Shown here: in pieces, positions 61,580 through 64,000 of the stretch
How the letters are laid out: each line of letters begins with the position of its first letter
How positions within the stretch are numbered: the stretch's first letter is position 1
Origin: Halomarinibacterium sp041392125
Lineage (GTDB): Bacteria > Bacteroidota > Bacteroidia > Flavobacteriales > Flavobacteriaceae
Direction: 5' to 3'
NCBI GenBank assembly: GCA_041392125.1
Contig: JAWKMR010000004.1
Span: forward strand, 186,001-250,000
DNA length: 64,000 nucleotides
The notes under the pieces: generated by a model
What the model was told of the DNA's origin: nothing
The model's database searches: none
The model's input: the letters and a program-made list of their open reading frames with translations, nothing else
Position numbers and translations under genes: made by a program

Positions 61580-62344
61580 ATGACCCATCAACTAAAGAAA
61601 GAAGGTAAATATTCGTACTTGGAAATTGGCGAAGGAACCCCCATTATTATTATGCATGGTCTCATGGGAGGTCTTAGTAATTTTGATGGTGTTGTGGATT
61701 TTTTTCCAAAGAAAGGCTACAAAGTGGTCATTCCTGAATTGCCTATCTATTCTATGCCCATTCTTAAAACCAATGTAAAAAACATTGCCAAATTTGTTTC
61801 TGCATTTATTGATTTTAAAGGATATAATGAAGTTATTTTGCTTGGAAATTCCTTAGGAGGTCATATAGGCTTAATGGTAACCAAACTCTATCCTAAAAAA
61901 GTAAAAGCACTTGTAATTACTGGAAGTTCCGGACTTTATGAAAGTGCTATGGGGGAAACGTATCCAAAACGTGGCGATTATGATTATATTAAGCAAAAAG
62001 CTGAAAACGTTTTCTACGATCCAGCTGTAGCTACCAAGGAAATTGTGGATGAGGTGTATGCCAGTGTGAATGACAGAAACAAATTGATACGAACCCTTTC
62101 CATTGCTAAAAGCGCCATTCGCCATAATATGGCGAAGGATCTTCCGCATATGCCAAATCCTACCTGTATTATTTGGGGCAAAAACGATACAGTAACGCCA
62201 CCGGAGGTTGCCCACGAATTCCACGAATTACTTCCAGATTCAGATTTGTATTGGATTGACAAATGTGGTCACGCCGCTATGATGGAGCATCCGGACATTT
62301 TTAATGATTTGTTGTACAGCTGGTTACAGCAAAGGGGGTTTTAA
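61580..62344 (+). CDS. Alpha/beta-fold hydrolase
   Basis: 254 residues from ATG 61580. Oxyanion loop PIIIMHGLMGGLSNF, nucleophile elbow GNSLGGH with Ser91, acid IIWGKNDTVTPP, and catalytic His in KCGHAAMMEHPD form a complete triad. There is no signal peptide, so it acts in the cytoplasm, as an esterase or a C-C or ester hydrolase of unknown substrate. It precedes engB by 9 bp on the same strand and is probably co-transcribed with it; this pairing next to gldC and the dcw cluster appears familiar from other flavobacteria, but I could not check it. Confidence 0.88.
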   Translation: MTHQLKKEGKYSYLEIGEGTPIIIMHGLMGGLSNFDGVVDFFPKKGYKVVIPELPIYSMPILKTNVKNIAKFVSAFIDFKGYNEVILLGNSLGGHIGLMVTKLYPKKVKALVITGSSGLYESAMGETYPKRGDYDYIKQKAENVFYDPAVATKEIVDEVYASVNDRNKLIRTLSIAKSAIRHNMAKDLPHMPNPTCIIWGKNDTVTPPEVAHEFHELLPDSDLYWIDKCGHAAMMEHPDIFNDLLYSWLQQRGF

Positions 62345-62353
62345 TTTTTATTG

Positions 62354-62959
62354 ATGAAAATAACATCGGCAGAATTTGTAATGAGTAACAGCGATGTTAC
62401 CAAATGTCCCAATAACAAATTGCCGGAATATGCTTTTATTGGTCGTTCCAACGTAGGAAAGTCTTCCCTAATTAATATGTTAATGCAACGTAAAAGTTTG
62501 GCAAAAACTAGTGGCAGACCAGGAAAAACGCAACTCATTAATCATTTTTTAATCAACAAAAATTGGTATTTGGTAGATCTTCCGGGATATGGATACGCTC
62601 GGGTTTCAAAATCGAGCAAAAAAACCTTTCAAAAATTTATTACCCAATACTTTGAGAAACGGCAACAACTGGTTTTGGGTTTTGTTTTAATAGACTGCCG
62701 CCACGAACCTCAAACCATTGATTTAGAATTTATGGAATGGCTTGGAGAAAGTCAAATTCCATTCAATATTATATTTACAAAGGCAGATAAGTTAAAGCCC
62801 AACGCACTAAAACGAAGTATTGAAGATTATACCAAAAAAATGTTAGAAACCTGGGAAGAAATGCCAACCTATTTTGTGACTTCGTCTACAGGTGGCGATG
62901 GAAGAGACGAGCTTCTTGCTTACATTGAGCAGCTCAATTCAGAAGTAAATTTGAATTAG
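62354..62959 (+). CDS. engB: Ribosome biogenesis GTPase EngB/YsxC
   Basis: 201 residues from ATG; a TTG one codon earlier is also possible. GTPase motifs: G1 GRSNVGKSS, G2 region KTSGRPGKTQ, G3 DLPGYG, G4 TKAD (FTKADKL), plus FVLIDCRHEPQTIDLEFMEWL. EngB helps late assembly of the 50S subunit and is essential in several bacteria. Downstream is the convergent gldC. Confidence 0.95.
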   Translation: MKITSAEFVMSNSDVTKCPNNKLPEYAFIGRSNVGKSSLINMLMQRKSLAKTSGRPGKTQLINHFLINKNWYLVDLPGYGYARVSKSSKKTFQKFITQYFEKRQQLVLGFVLIDCRHEPQTIDLEFMEWLGESQIPFNIIFTKADKLKPNALKRSIEDYTKKMLETWEEMPTYFVTSSTGGDGRDELLAYIEQLNSEVNLN

Positions 62960-62969
62960 TGCAAAAGTT

Positions 62970-63305
62970 TTAATTTTTCTTCAACTCCAACTTTTCAGCA
63001 AAATAATCACAAAAATCAAGCATGGTAGCACTCATTTTTTCATCGTTAGTGGCCCGTTGAAAGGTATTTGCCATAGCGGTAAGCGTTTGATGAAAAAACA
63101 CTTTCATTTCGTCCAACGGCATGTCTTTGGTCCATAAATCAATTCGCAATGCTTCCTGATTTTTAGAATCCCAAACCGACAATAGCATGGCTTTGGTTTC
63201 CATGTGTTCTACACCCCCGTCTGGGGCTGTCCAATGTAATTTTTCTGGGATTCGATTTTCATCCATCCCCACGGTTAATTTTATTTCGGAAGTAATTTTA
63301 CTCAT
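62970..63305 (-). CDS. gldC: Gliding motility protein GldC
   Basis: 111 residues, soluble, no signal peptide. It begins MSKITSEIKLTVGMDENRIPEKLHWTA and has MPLDEMKVFFHQTLTAMANTFQRAT, which I recognise as GldC, a small cytoplasmic protein found in gliding and non-gliding Bacteroidota. Its molecular role is unknown; it is encoded with gldB, as in Flavobacterium johnsoniae. Its ATG overlaps the gldB stop (ATGA). Confidence 0.88.
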   Translation of the reverse strand: MSKITSEIKLTVGMDENRIPEKLHWTAPDGGVEHMETKAMLLSVWDSKNQEALRIDLWTKDMPLDEMKVFFHQTLTAMANTFQRATNDEKMSATMLDFCDYFAEKLELKKN

Positions 63306-64000
63306 TTTTTTGGTTTGTATTTAGAGTCGTTAAAAATATCCTCAGCACTCTTATTCATTAATTGCTCTACCGAAACAGGATTGTTTTTCATATAGGCTTG
63401 TACAATTTTCCAGCCTATAAATCTGCCTATCATTCCGGGTGATTCATTATCAATTTCAAGATTAAATTTTGAGAAAGGGGCCGGGGCCACAAATCGTTGT
63501 ATTAATTTTGGATCGGTACTGTAAAGCAATTCGTTTTCAATAAAATAGCGCCAAACTTCAGCTTCATTTTCAATCGCCCAATTTAGTTCTTCTTCAGTAT
63601 ATCCCATTCGTATTGCTTCCGAAGTATTGGGCAACCATAATTCTTTAAGGTAAAGTTCTTTTCCGAAGTAAATGAGTTGCCCTAAAAAAGATCGCTCCAA
63701 AGGCAAGGAAATATACTTTTTTGCATACACCGAAGCAATGTCGGGGCCCAGTTGCGAAGGTTTTAAGGTTTTACTAATGTATTTTGAAATCCCTTCATAA
63801 AAAAAGTGGTCTTCTCCTAAATAAGTATCCAACTCCAACAATAACAAACTGTCTTGAGCAATTATTTTGGTTCTGTAATCTACTTCAGAAGTGGTGGTAT
63901 ACACTTTTGGAATATCGAACTTTGGGAAATAATATTTTATATGTTGAAAAAGGGAGTTTAATTCTTCTTTTAAAGGCTCTTCGGAAGGAAACACCTTGAA
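63302..64000 (-). CDS. gldB: Gliding motility lipoprotein GldB, 5' end beyond the window
   Basis: About 233 C-terminal residues are present and the frame stays open to the window edge; full-length GldB is roughly 320 residues with an N-terminal lipobox, which is not visible. Recognisable segments: QDSLLLLELDTYLGEDHFFYEG, KKYISLPLERSFLGQLIYFGKELYLKELWLPN, and NNPVSVEQLMNKSAEDIF, with a DUF2268/metalloprotease-like helical pattern. GldB is required for gliding and for stability of the type IX system in F. johnsoniae. It is co-transcribed with gldC. Confidence 0.88.
   Translation of the reverse strand, partial: FKVFPSEEPLKEELNSLFQHIKYYFPKFDIPKVYTTTSEVDYRTKIIAQDSLLLLELDTYLGEDHFFYEGISKYISKTLKPSQLGPDIASVYAKKYISLPLERSFLGQLIYFGKELYLKELWLPNTSEAIRMGYTEEELNWAIENEAEVWRYFIENELLYSTDPKLIQRFVAPAPFSKFNLEIDNESPGMIGRFIGWKIVQAYMKNNPVSVEQLMNKSAEDIFNDSKYKPKK

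Overview
The window is a chromosomal segment of a member of the Bacteroidota, most likely a marine or aquatic Flavobacteriaceae species. This rests on several independent signs. Type IX secretion (T9SS) C-terminal sorting domains occur on secreted proteins. The gliding/secretion genes gldB, gldC and porT/sprT are present. The housekeeping sigma factor is short and lacks region 1.1. Many genes have the Bacteroidota -7 promoter box TAnnTTTG a short distance before the start codon, which often settles the start. The DNA is AT-rich. The division cluster has the flavobacterial order without murF, ddl or murB.

Layout. 1-10.6 kb: end of a fatty-acid desaturase, aspartate aminotransferase, a secreted thioredoxin-like protein, purT, a secreted M43 metalloprotease with a VCBS-repeat partner, a double-OmpA protein and trkA-trkH. 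10.7-17.5 kb: ubiE, porT/sprT, a TrmH-family RNA methyltransferase, a TamL-like outer-membrane lipoprotein, fba and accD. 17.5-24.1 kb: a lipoprotein, rpsO, a frameshifted pnp, an AT-rich two-gene insert (ClpP-fold SDH-type protease plus a small protein) and rpoD. 24.1-30.7 kb: a BLUF blue-light sensor followed by rpe, a membrane-anchored AraC-type regulator, a secreted propeller protein, ypdA, an MtfA-like peptidase, a Tudor/CarD-like hypothetical protein, yqeY and tRNA-Arg with a decayed copy of its 3' end.

31-45.9 kb is the most unusual block. It holds three paralogous secreted fibre-like proteins (898-1154 aa) made of 17-residue repeats ending in a peptidase S74 self-processing chaperone domain. 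They are interleaved with a small lipoprotein, a NarL/LuxR response regulator plus TPR-sensor kinase, and a LytTR regulator plus LytS-type kinase. This looks like a regulated surface-fibre locus.

45.9-61.4 kb is a complete 13-gene division and cell-wall (dcw) operon, mraZ to ftsZ, all on the minus strand with overlapping or near-touching genes. It is preceded by three 10-bp-spaced AAAGTGG repeats that look like MraZ operator boxes overlapping the promoter. 61.5-64 kb: an alpha/beta hydrolase, engB, gldC and the start-truncated gldB.

Together the region combines core functions (translation, RNA decay, transcription, envelope growth) with flavobacterial surface biology. Functional calls come from recognised motifs and context read by eye; no database search was run.
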